A stretch of DNA of 64,000 nt from Chthonomonas calidirosea (lineage in GTDB: Bacteria > Armatimonadota > Fimbriimonadia > Fimbriimonadales > Fimbriimonadaceae): positions 110,915 to 174,914 of the forward strand of contig CAMCWC010000007.1 in NCBI GenBank assembly GCA_945882415.1. Reading direction: 5' to 3'. Of the stretch, positions 8,765-15,668 are shown in pieces. The notes below the pieces were generated by a model, which searched no databases, was not told the origin of the DNA, and was given only the letters and a program-made list of their open reading frames with translations. Position 1 is the stretch's first letter. Every line of letters starts with the position of its first letter. The translations under genes were made by a program, and so were the position numbers.

Positions 8765-9427
8765 TCAGACTTTTTCGACGAGTCGAGCTTTCACGGCCTT
8801 CATCGCGGCTTCGGTTCGGCTGTTCACCTGAAGCGCCTTCAGGATGTTCGAAACGTGGTTCTTCACCGTCTTCTCGGCAATCGTCAGCTTGGCCGCGATT
8901 TCCTTGTTTCGAAGTCCCTGGGCCACGAGGTCCAGAATCTCCTGCTCGCGATCGCTCAGGACGTAGAGTTCGGTGTCATCGATCTCTTCCTCTTCCTTCA
9001 CGCGGCGGAAGTCTTCAAGGACCTTGCTCGCGATTCGCGGGGTGATCTTCGCTTCGCCGCGCTCGGCTAGTCGAATCGCATCGACGACGTCCTGTGGAGT
9101 CGAAGTCTTCAGCAGGTAGCCCAAGGCTCCGGCGCGGAACGCCTCGTAAACCGTATCGTCATCTTCTTTGACGGTGAGGATCACCACGTTCACGCCCTTC
9201 TCCTGCCGAAGAATGCGCCGAACGAGCTCGATGCCGTTCATGCGTGGCATGTTGATATCCGTGAGCAAAACGTCGGGCGGATCCGAAAGGCAGGCGTCCA
9301 GTGCTTCTTGGCCGTCCTTACAGACCGCTAAGATCTCGCACTCCGGCGCTAGGGTAAGCGTCTTCTCCAGGGCCTTTCGATAAGGCGCCTCGTCATCCGC
9401 AATAACAATCCGAATCTGTTGCGACAT
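8765..9427 (-). CDS. NarL/FixJ-family response regulator
   Basis: The open frame runs further upstream, but that part is antisense to the ABC gene. The ATG at 9427 starts MSQQIRIVIADDEAPYRKAL and gives 220 residues. The receiver domain has acidic D11/D12, phospho-acceptor D57 in DVLLTDINMP, and LTVKED/GYLLKTS switch residues. A linker is followed by a LuxR-type HTH (LSDREQEILDLVAQGLRNKE, then VKNHVSNILKAL). It is a DNA-binding transcription regulator activated by phosphorylation. No histidine kinase is adjacent, so it is an orphan here. It is divergent from the ABC ATPase with only 46 bases between starts. Confidence 0.9.
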   Translation of the reverse strand: MSQQIRIVIADDEAPYRKALEKTLTLAPECEILAVCKDGQEALDACLSDPPDVLLTDINMPRMNGIELVRRILRQEKGVNVVILTVKEDDDTVYEAFRAGALGYLLKTSTPQDVVDAIRLAERGEAKITPRIASKVLEDFRRVKEEEEIDDTELYVLSDREQEILDLVAQGLRNKEIAAKLTIAEKTVKNHVSNILKALQVNSRTEAAMKAVKARLVEKV

Positions 9428-9473
9428 CAGCACGATTATACGGGTTACCGGCGAAAACGTACAAAAATCCACG

Positions 9474-10430
9474 ATGCCATACTCAGGCGTGGCCGTTTTG
9501 GAAGTCCGTGATCTCGAAGTTTCGTTCGGATCGACCCGCATTTTGCGTGGCGTTAGCTTCGATCTCATCGCGGGCGAGACCCTCGGCGTCGTTGGCGAGT
9601 CCGGCTGCGGGAAGTCCATGACCGCCTTCGCGCTGATGGGCATGCTTATTCCCCCGGGCCGAATCTCTGGCGGCTCCATCAAGCTCGATGGGCGCGAACT
9701 CGTCGGCTTGCCCGAGAAGGAACTCCGAAAAATCCGTGGCGAGCAGATCGCACTGGTCATGCAGGACCCGTTCACCAGCCTTAACCCGATGATGAAGGTG
9801 GGCCACCAAATCGGTGAATCGCTTGTTTTGCATCACGGAATGTCGAAAGATGCCGCCTTCAAGCGCGCTATTGAACTGCTCGACCAAGTAGGCGTCCCCG
9901 CTCCCGAAGCCTCTGCCAGCAAGTTCCCGCACCAACTTAGCGGCGGTCAGCGGCAACGAATCGTCATCGCGATGGCCTTTGCCTGTAAGCCGAAAGTCCT
10001 CCTTGCTGACGAACCCACCACCGCCCTCGACGTCACCCTCCAAGCGCAAATCCTCCGCCTCCTGCGCGACCTTCAAAAACAAGAAGGCGTGGCGGTCATG
10101 CTCGTGAGCCACGACATCGGCGCCATTGGCGCGGTCAGTCAGCGCATCGCCGTTTTCTATGCCGGCCAAATCGTTGAGCTCGGCACCGCCCCCCAAGTCT
10201 TGCGCGAACCGACCATGCCGTACACCAAGGCTCTGCTAAGCGCGCTCCCGCGAGTCGGCCAAACCCGCCTCGAAACCATCTCCGGCTCCCCACCCGACTT
10301 CGCCACCCTCGGCCCCGAGTGCCCCTTCTCCCCCCGCTGCCCCCACCGCCACGACAAGTGCAGCGCCAACCCGCCCCTAACCGAAATCGGCCAAGGCCAC
10401 CAATCCGCCTGCTGGCTGAATATAAAGTAG
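9474..10430 (+). CDS. Oligopeptide/dipeptide ABC transporter ATP-binding protein
   Basis: The 318-residue product is a full-length DppD/OppD-type ATPase energising peptide import. Walker A is GESGCGKS (41-48), the Q-loop is in VMQDPFTSLNP, the signature is LSGGQRQR, Walker B is VLLADEP, and the switch His is in LVSHD. The C-terminal extension carries the oligo_HPY cysteines (ECPFSPRCPHRHDKC, and a later C), characteristic of this subfamily and known to hold an Fe-S cluster in some members. Permeases and binding protein are not nearby, so the partners must be elsewhere. There is no clear ribosome site; a GTG a few codons inside is an alternative start. Confidence 0.9.
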   Translation: MPYSGVAVLEVRDLEVSFGSTRILRGVSFDLIAGETLGVVGESGCGKSMTAFALMGMLIPPGRISGGSIKLDGRELVGLPEKELRKIRGEQIALVMQDPFTSLNPMMKVGHQIGESLVLHHGMSKDAAFKRAIELLDQVGVPAPEASASKFPHQLSGGQRQRIVIAMAFACKPKVLLADEPTTALDVTLQAQILRLLRDLQKQEGVAVMLVSHDIGAIGAVSQRIAVFYAGQIVELGTAPQVLREPTMPYTKALLSALPRVGQTRLETISGSPPDFATLGPECPFSPRCPHRHDKCSANPPLTEIGQGHQSACWLNIK

Positions 10431-10433
10431 TTT

Positions 10434-10507
10434 GAGCCCCCTCCTTTCGCCTATAGCGAGAGGAGGGGGTTGGGGGTGGAGAGCCGGCCAGAGGTAACTC
10501 GTAAATC
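10434..10507 (+). repeat. Hairpin repeat unit, copy 1
   Basis: This copy is nearly identical to 10890-10962. It has a 14-bp stem (CCCCCTCCTTTCGC against GCGAGAGGAGGGGG, one G-T wobble), a 5-base loop, then TTGGGGGTGGAGAGCC and a less conserved tail ending CTCGTAAATC exactly at the GTG of the DUF559 gene. It may also end transcription of the ABC gene. Confidence 0.85.
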
Positions 10508-10885
10508 GTGAAGAAGCTGCGACTCAACCGCTCCGACGAGGCAAAGTCTCAAGCCAGGAAACTCCGCTCAAACATGAGCGTCAGCGAGAAATGGTTTTGG
10601 GCCGCCGTGCGAAAAGACCTGCTCGGCTACCGCTTCCGCCGTCAAGTGGCCATCGGCCCTTACTTTCTAGACTTCTATGTTCCAAGCGCAAAGCTCTGCA
10701 TAGAAATTGATGGTGAGCAGCATCTAGATCGAACTGAGCAAGACCAACGCCGAGATGCGTATCTGGCGGAGTTTGGAATCCTAACCCTCAGAATTCCATC
10801 CCTCGACCTCTTTCACGAAGATGAGGACCGCTACTCAGCCTGGATTCGGGAAGTAGAAAGAATCTGCCAAGAACGCAAGAAGTAG
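10508..10885 (+). CDS. DUF559 (Vsr-like) endonuclease-fold protein
   Basis: A 125-residue protein of the DUF559 family, related to very-short-patch-repair and PD-(D/E)xK nucleases. The core EKWFWAAVRKDLLGYRFRRQ, YFLDFYVPSAK and LCIEIDGEQH (D55, E66, D68, E70) holds the predicted catalytic acidic residues, followed by ILTLRIPS. The cellular function of the family is not established; a role in repair or as a selfish nuclease is discussed. The GTG start abuts the upstream repeat and the stop lies 4 bases before the second copy, so gene and repeats look like one unit. Confidence 0.85.
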   Translation: MKKLRLNRSDEAKSQARKLRSNMSVSEKWFWAAVRKDLLGYRFRRQVAIGPYFLDFYVPSAKLCIEIDGEQHLDRTEQDQRRDAYLAEFGILTLRIPSLDLFHEDEDRYSAWIREVERICQERKK

Positions 10886-10889
10886 CCAA

Positions 10890-10962
10890 GAGCCCCCTCC
10901 TTTCGCCTCAAGCGAGAGGAGGGGGTTGGGGGTGGAGAGCCGTACAGAGGCACCTCGTAATC
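10890..10962 (+). repeat. Hairpin repeat unit, copy 2
   Basis: This is the second copy of the 10434 unit, in the same orientation. The stem is identical, the loop is CTCAA instead of CTATA, and the GGTTGGGGGTGGAGAGCC segment and the CACCTCGTAATC tail are matched. Together the copies bracket the DUF559 gene. Confidence 0.85.
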
Positions 10963-10973
10963 ACGCTCCCGAA

Positions 10974-11369
10974 TCACCGTTTAAAAATGAGAATGGCAAA
11001 CATCAGGTGCATCGTAGCCGCAGTGCTTGTGGAACGCGCAAGCCGCTCAAGCGGCTTCGCACCCCTCAATTCAAAGTAAACATCGAGCACCCTGAGAAGG
11101 TTCAAACCGACGAAGATCAATTCACTTTGCCAGCCCGGAACAAAAAGCGAAGCCGCCGCGGACGTCACCAAAACGCCCGCCCGAACCTGCCCCCAAAACG
11201 GCCGCTCCTGATTCTCTAGGTAAGCGAAGAACAAATACGCCAGAGTCGACAATCCAAAGGAAATGACCGAGCGCGGAAAATAGACCGCCACCAGAAGAAC
11301 GGCGATCCAAAGAATGAGGGGAGAACACTCCCGCGCAAGGACCATCTGCTCGCGAAGGTATGCCCTCAT
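10974..11369 (-). CDS. Small membrane protein
   Basis: I start at the ATG at 11369, which overlaps the stop of the upstream membrane gene in an ATGA junction. The frame is open further, but this coupling and the N-terminus MRAYLREQMVLARECSP fit better. The 131-residue product has about four hydrophobic helices (PLILWIAVLLVAVYF; VISFGLSTLAYLFFAYL; VLVTSAAASLFV; a last one near MHLMFAILIF). No catalytic motif is visible. It forms a two-gene unit with the next membrane protein; the function is unknown. Confidence 0.55.
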   Translation of the reverse strand: MRAYLREQMVLARECSPLILWIAVLLVAVYFPRSVISFGLSTLAYLFFAYLENQERPFWGQVRAGVLVTSAAASLFVPGWQSELIFVGLNLLRVLDVYFELRGAKPLERLARSTSTAATMHLMFAILIFKR

Positions 11370-11608
11370 CCCACGAGCCTTGAACCGATAAATAACATCG
11401 CGTAATGAAATGCTATCGCTGGAATTGCAAGCAACCAAGCATTACCAACCCCAAATTTTTCCCGAAGGACCATTACTGTAATGAAGCCAACGCAGGAACC
11501 AGCACCGGCCATCACGGGCTTCATCAGCGTGGGCGACCAAAAGAAGAGAACCCATAACGCAAGATAGAAAATGACAGTTCCCAAGATCGCTGCGTCTCGC
11601 TTCTTCAT
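11366..11608 (-). CDS. Small membrane protein
   Basis: The ATG at 11608 (MKKRDAAILGTVIFYLAL) is the first start giving a basic N-terminus followed by a membrane helix; the longer frame upstream looks non-coding. The product is 80 residues with two to three helices (GTVIFYLALWVLFFW, PVMAGAGSCVGFITVMVL, WLLAIPAIAFHYAMLFIG). Its stop overlaps the start of the next membrane gene, so the two are translationally coupled. They may form a small membrane complex. No family was recognised. Confidence 0.5.
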   Translation of the reverse strand: MKKRDAAILGTVIFYLALWVLFFWSPTLMKPVMAGAGSCVGFITVMVLREKFGVGNAWLLAIPAIAFHYAMLFIGSRLVG

Positions 11609-11705
11609 CGTGCCCTCGACCCTAAATCGTACACTGTCGGTCGTCAAAGTGAGTTGTGAAAGTGCAGAAATTACAGAAAGTTTTCTCGACTCGGTACGCA
11701 CACGT

Positions 11706-12080
11706 TCAAAGCAAAAACTCGACCCCATCCGGCCGAATCACGCGGTCAAACGGCAAACCCTCAAGCGGCCCGAAGTTGACCGTCACATCGTGACTTGTAA
11801 CTAGCCACAACTTTGTCGATGGCACGCGCTCTCGAATCCAAGGTGCCAAATCAATCCCGTGCCAATTCTGAAACAATGGCCCTCCAGGAAGACCACAAAT
11901 CATCAGCCCTACCACGGCTGGAACTTCCCCGGTTTCAATGGCGGAAACGCAATCCTCAATCGACAAACCTTCGCGCACTAGATACCGCTCTCGGAGCTCA
12001 CTCTCCGCCCCCAGTCGAGCCGGCTCAAGCAACCAAAGCTCGCCGCTGATTTCGGCCAAGTTTAAGTTTGCTTTTCCCAC
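11706..12080 (-). CDS. Hypothetical protein
   Basis: The start is a GTG at 12080, with GGGAGAA about 8 bases upstream inside the end of the preceding tiny frame. The 124-residue product is soluble-looking, with W and L repeats (ISGELWLLEPARLGAE; IDLAPWIRERVPSTKLWLVTSHDV; FGPLEGLPFDRVIRPDGVEF). I see no catalytic motif or known domain. The nearby genes do not reveal a role. It does not overlap a better plus-strand candidate, so I consider it real but of unknown function. Confidence 0.45.
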   Translation of the reverse strand: MGKANLNLAEISGELWLLEPARLGAESELRERYLVREGLSIEDCVSAIETGEVPAVVGLMICGLPGGPLFQNWHGIDLAPWIRERVPSTKLWLVTSHDVTVNFGPLEGLPFDRVIRPDGVEFLL

Positions 12081-12083
12081 TCG

Positions 12084-12215
12084 TCAATTCTCCCACCGAA
12101 GTTCAATCAAGAGCAAATCATGCGGACCAAATTCCCGAAACGAGATCCAGGAAGTTTCCTTCAAACGCCTAGCGTCAGGCACCCAGAGCGCCCCCACCGG
12201 GTAGCGTCTCCCCAT
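12084..12215 (-). CDS. Possible 43-residue protein, start shared with prpB
   Basis: An ATG at 12215-12213 opens a 43-codon frame ending 3 bases before the GTG of the next minus gene, and its last codons (RWEN) contain that gene's Shine-Dalgarno site. Its ATG and the ATG of the methylisocitrate lyase gene on the other strand overlap in the palindrome CATG. The peptide starts MGRRYPVGALWVPDARR and has no recognisable domain. The coding evidence is only position and coupling. Confidence 0.25.
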   Translation of the reverse strand: MGRRYPVGALWVPDARRLKETSWISFREFGPHDLLLIELRWEN

Positions 12216-13089
12216 GCTTCGCCCCTCCATCCCATCCCCCGGAACCGCCCTGCGCCAACAGTTCGCCCAAGGAACCGTCGTCCTGCCGGGCGTCTTTAAC
12301 GGCATCAGCGCCCTCAGCGCGACCAAGGCTGGCGCTCATGCGCTCTACATCTCCGGCGCTGGCGTCACCAACGCCTATCTCGGAGTCCCGGATATTGCCC
12401 TAGCGAGCTTGAACGAGTTCGCCGCCCAAGCCGCCGCCATCACCCAAGTCGCCCCCGTCCCCGTTATCGCCGACGCTGACACGGGTTTCGGCGAAGCTTG
12501 GAACGTCGTGCGCACTGTCCTTGAAATGGAGCGCGCTGGCCTCGCCGGCATTCACCTTGAAGACCAAGTCTCACCAAAACGTTGCGGCCACCTCGACGGG
12601 AAAGCGGTCATCCCATCCGAACAGATGCAGGAGAAGATCGCCGCTGCCGTCAGTGCGAAGCGCGATCCCAACTTCGTCCTCATCGCTCGCACCGATGCTC
12701 GCGGAGTCGAAGGACTCGATGCGGCCGTAGCGAGAGCAAACCAGTACGTCGAAGCTGGTGCCGACGCCATCTTTCCTGAAGGCTTAACCTCAATTGAGGA
12801 ATTCAAAATCTTCCGAACCCAAGTTAAAGCTCCGCTCCTCGCGAACATGACCGAGTTCGGCAAAACACCCCTCATCTCCGTCGCCGAGTTTGAAGAGATG
12901 GGCTACGAGATGGTCATATTCCCGATGACCGCATTTCGTGTGATGCTGAAAGCGCTCGACGAGTCGTATGCACTCCTGATCGAACACGGAACGCAGGCGG
13001 GTTTCCTAGACCGAATGCGGACCCGAGCCGAGCTGTACGCAACCTTGGATTACCCGCAATACGAGTCGGAAACGTACCGAGTCGGATAG
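12214..13089 (+). CDS. prpB: Isocitrate lyase/PEP mutase family, likely methylisocitrate lyase
   Basis: The 291-residue product is a complete TIM-barrel member of the ICL/PEPM family. It should split 2-methylisocitrate into succinate and pyruvate in the methylcitrate cycle of propionate breakdown. The metal-site DADTGFG (87-93), IHLEDQVSPKRCGH with catalytic Cys in KRCGH (122-126), and IARTDARGVEGLDAA are typical of PrpB rather than the longer glyoxylate-cycle AceA. A citrate synthase-like gene follows after 39 bases, which supports the pathway. No ribosome site is seen before the ATG; transcription could be leaderless. Confidence 0.88.
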   Translation: MLRPSIPSPGTALRQQFAQGTVVLPGVFNGISALSATKAGAHALYISGAGVTNAYLGVPDIALASLNEFAAQAAAITQVAPVPVIADADTGFGEAWNVVRTVLEMERAGLAGIHLEDQVSPKRCGHLDGKAVIPSEQMQEKIAAAVSAKRDPNFVLIARTDARGVEGLDAAVARANQYVEAGADAIFPEGLTSIEEFKIFRTQVKAPLLANMTEFGKTPLISVAEFEEMGYEMVIFPMTAFRVMLKALDESYALLIEHGTQAGFLDRMRTRAELYATLDYPQYESETYRVG

Positions 13090-13128
13090 GTATCCTCAAG
13101 TCGCGTACGAATTCACCGAGGAAAACGA

Positions 13129-14277
13129 ATGAGCGAAAGTGCGACCCCGTATCCGTATAGTCCAGGCCTAGAAGGCGTTCCTGCCGGCGTTAGCCAAATC
13201 AGCGAAATCGACAGCGACCGCAGTAGCTTGCAATATCGTGGCTACGACGTTCACGACCTCGCCGAGCATGGCTCATTTGAAGAGACCGCCTTCCTGCTTC
13301 TGCACGGCCATCTTCCGAACCAGCACGAACTCACCGATTTCAACAATCGCCTCGGCACGGAACGAGAAGTCCCGGACGCGGTCTACACCGCGCTGCAGGC
13401 TCTCCCGCCTACCACGCACCCGATGGACAGCATCCGGACCGCTTTCTCGGTTCTCGCTGCCTTCGATCCGGATTACACCGAACCCGCGACCAACCACGAA
13501 GCCAACCTGCGCAAAGCTGAAAGAATCGTGGCCAAGGCCGGAACGATGGTTGCGAACGGCCACCGGATCCGCCAAGGTCTGAATCCAATTAAGCCAAATC
13601 CCGAGCACACGACGTCGGAGAATTTCCTCCACCTCATGACTGGAACGGCGCCAGATCCAAAGACCGCGCACCTGCTGGACGCAAGTCTCACCCTTTACGC
13701 TGAGCACGGCTTCAACGCCTCCACTTTCGCCAACCGTGTGACCGTCAGCACCCTTAGCGACCTTTATAGCGGAATCGTCACCGGAATCGGCACCCTTCGC
13801 GGCCCGCTCCACGGCGGCGCAAACGAAGAAGCCATGCGCATGCTTCTCGAAATTGGCGAGCCTTCCAATGCTCAAGCATGGATCGACGACGCCCTCGAAA
13901 CCAAGAAGAAGATCATGGGCTTCGGCCACCGCGAGTACAAGAAAGGCGACAGCCGCGCGATGTATCTGACGAAGATTGCCAAGGCTCTCGGCATCGAAAA
14001 GGGCAACACCAAGTTCGGCGAAATCGCCGACATCCTCGAAGACACGATGCGCGAACGGAAGAACATCTTCCCGAACGTCGACTTCCCTGCGTCGTACGCC
14101 TACTACTTGCTCGACATACCCATCGACCTCTACACGCCGATCTTCGTCGTGGCCCGCGTCTCCGGCTACTGCGCCCACGCCATTGAGCAGCTCTCGAACA
14201 ACCGACTCATCCGCCCGAAGGCAATCTTCGATGGACCAGCGAACCTGACCTACGTTCCGCTCGCCGACCGAGCCTGA
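13129..14277 (+). CDS. Citrate synthase / 2-methylcitrate synthase
   Basis: The 382-residue product has the length and layout of type II citrate synthases. It condenses oxaloacetate with acetyl- or propionyl-CoA. The catalytic set is seen as His228 in PLHGGANE, His267 in GFGHREYK and Asp318 in NVDFPAS. The start at 13129 has AGGAAAA upstream. Pairing with methylisocitrate lyase argues for methylcitrate synthase (PrpC), but PrpD is absent nearby and sequence alone cannot separate PrpC from the TCA enzyme. It is closed by a strong terminator. Confidence 0.88.
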   Translation: MSESATPYPYSPGLEGVPAGVSQISEIDSDRSSLQYRGYDVHDLAEHGSFEETAFLLLHGHLPNQHELTDFNNRLGTEREVPDAVYTALQALPPTTHPMDSIRTAFSVLAAFDPDYTEPATNHEANLRKAERIVAKAGTMVANGHRIRQGLNPIKPNPEHTTSENFLHLMTGTAPDPKTAHLLDASLTLYAEHGFNASTFANRVTVSTLSDLYSGIVTGIGTLRGPLHGGANEEAMRMLLEIGEPSNAQAWIDDALETKKKIMGFGHREYKKGDSRAMYLTKIAKALGIEKGNTKFGEIADILEDTMRERKNIFPNVDFPASYAYYLLDIPIDLYTPIFVVARVSGYCAHAIEQLSNNRLIRPKAIFDGPANLTYVPLADRA

Positions 14278-14289
14278 TCAAACGCAAAG

Positions 14290-14326
14290 AAAAGCCCCGG
14301 ATGGAAACATCCGGGGCTTTTCTTTT
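14290..14326. terminator. Bidirectional intrinsic terminator
   Basis: A 14-bp perfect stem (14290-14303 with 14308-14321) has a GAAA tetraloop and a T-rich tail. It lies between the convergent citrate synthase and CAP-domain genes and has A-rich flanks that let it work both ways. Confidence 0.9.
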
Positions 14327-14333
14327 GTCGGCT

Positions 14334-15470
14334 CTACTTCGTCGTGAAGGACCAGGTTCGAAGCTCGGTTGCTCCGCTCGCCCGTGCCGTTCGAACCAGC
14401 ACGTTGTACTCCGTGCCCTTCCGCAACGGCCGCGCCGGAATCACAAAGGCTGTCGCCTTCAAACTCTCATCTTTGGAGCCATCGACCACAAAAATGTCGA
14501 TGGATTCCGATCCGGTCGTTAGCTTCGCCTCAACCACCTTCAGCGCTTCCTTGTGGCCGAACTCCGCAATCACAATCGGATACCCAACAATGCTCCCTGC
14601 CGACTCGAAGAACCGCAACGGATTCGGGCGCTCCGAGTTGAACCAGCTCGCCGGAACCTGCTTCTGATCTACGGAAGGACTCAAAACGACGCCTGGCTTG
14701 CTCGAGTGACCAAAGATCAAACTCATCGATTCGCCCGACATCCCGGCCCCGGCTTCAATCGGCCCTGGAGCCAGGAATGGCAAACGGTGATAAGGAGCCG
14801 CAAAAGCTGCCTCAACCGATTCTCTCGGTGAAGCCAAGTTATGAACAACTGCTTCCGAAGCCGCCTCATTCCAACCGAACTTGTTCAGCCGGTCACGCAA
14901 TGTCCGTCCAAAGAAACCGGTCCCATTTTCTTCCTGCGCGTGCCCCGTCCGCTTGTTCTGGTTCAAGTACTGGCTATGAAGCTGCGCCACGTGAGAAAGA
15001 CACCGGTCTGTAATTACCGGATCAAGCCCGGTCGCTCGCCGCAGTTCGTTCACAACACTTAAGCTTTCAAGTGCGGCCGCCGATGGCTCCAGATACTCGC
15101 GAGCGGCATCCGTACGAACCATCGCCGTCCAGGATTTCTGGAACATTGACTTCCGATCAATCACGATCTTTGCCGTCACATCGACTGGTCCCGGCGGCAG
15201 AGGTGTGGAGGGCCGAAACTCTAATCGGCCAGATTGCTGCGAATAAGTAGAAGCGACCGGATTACCGTTTACTTCCATCACCGCATCTGTGATCTGTGCG
15301 TTGCCTTCTGGGGCGACGCACATCCGGAAAATGGGCTGCGCGACCATCAAGTCCCCACTCGGACCGTAGCTGTACATTCGTAAAGCAGGGCCCGGAGCCC
15401 CCGCTACGGTTACGCCAACGCACGCAAACGTCAACGACAGACAAGTAAGGCGAACTTTCGCCAAAAGCAT
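14334..15470 (-). CDS. Secreted CAP-domain (SCP/PR1-like) protein
   Basis: The 378-residue product begins with a signal peptide (LAKVRLTCLSLTFACVGVTVAGA). A beta-type N-terminal region (to about residue 120) is followed by a CAP-like domain: ALESLSVVNELRRATGLDPV, CLSHVAQLHSQYLNQNKRTGHAQ, and SEAVVHNLASPRESVEAAFAAPYHRL, which supplies the expected His residues. The C-terminal beta domain ends TELRTWSFTTK, as in Ig-like or filamin-type domains. CAP proteins are extracellular; their bacterial functions vary and are mostly undefined. It is monocistronic, divergent from the kinase. Confidence 0.8.
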   Translation of the reverse strand: MLLAKVRLTCLSLTFACVGVTVAGAPGPALRMYSYGPSGDLMVAQPIFRMCVAPEGNAQITDAVMEVNGNPVASTYSQQSGRLEFRPSTPLPPGPVDVTAKIVIDRKSMFQKSWTAMVRTDAAREYLEPSAAALESLSVVNELRRATGLDPVITDRCLSHVAQLHSQYLNQNKRTGHAQEENGTGFFGRTLRDRLNKFGWNEAASEAVVHNLASPRESVEAAFAAPYHRLPFLAPGPIEAGAGMSGESMSLIFGHSSKPGVVLSPSVDQKQVPASWFNSERPNPLRFFESAGSIVGYPIVIAEFGHKEALKVVEAKLTTGSESIDIFVVDGSKDESLKATAFVIPARPLRKGTEYNVLVRTARASGATELRTWSFTTK

Positions 15471-15668
15471 GTCTCTAGTATAGGCCGGATTTCAAGGCTT
15501 TGTACCGGATATGTGTGACAACCTAAAGCGGTACACGAAACTAGCATTTTTACGGTAAAGACCCAAAGCCGAACGATCAAACCGCCTTTCTCGTCTACAA
15601 ACTGTTCGCTCCAAACCGGAGACGTCTCGCATCAAAAAATCGTCGGAGTAAAGTAGAGAGAACATAGT

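Noticed and set aside
13273..14178. A 301-codon minus-strand frame over the citrate synthase gene.
   Set aside because: The composition is a mirror of the plus gene and the plus frame has all catalytic residues.
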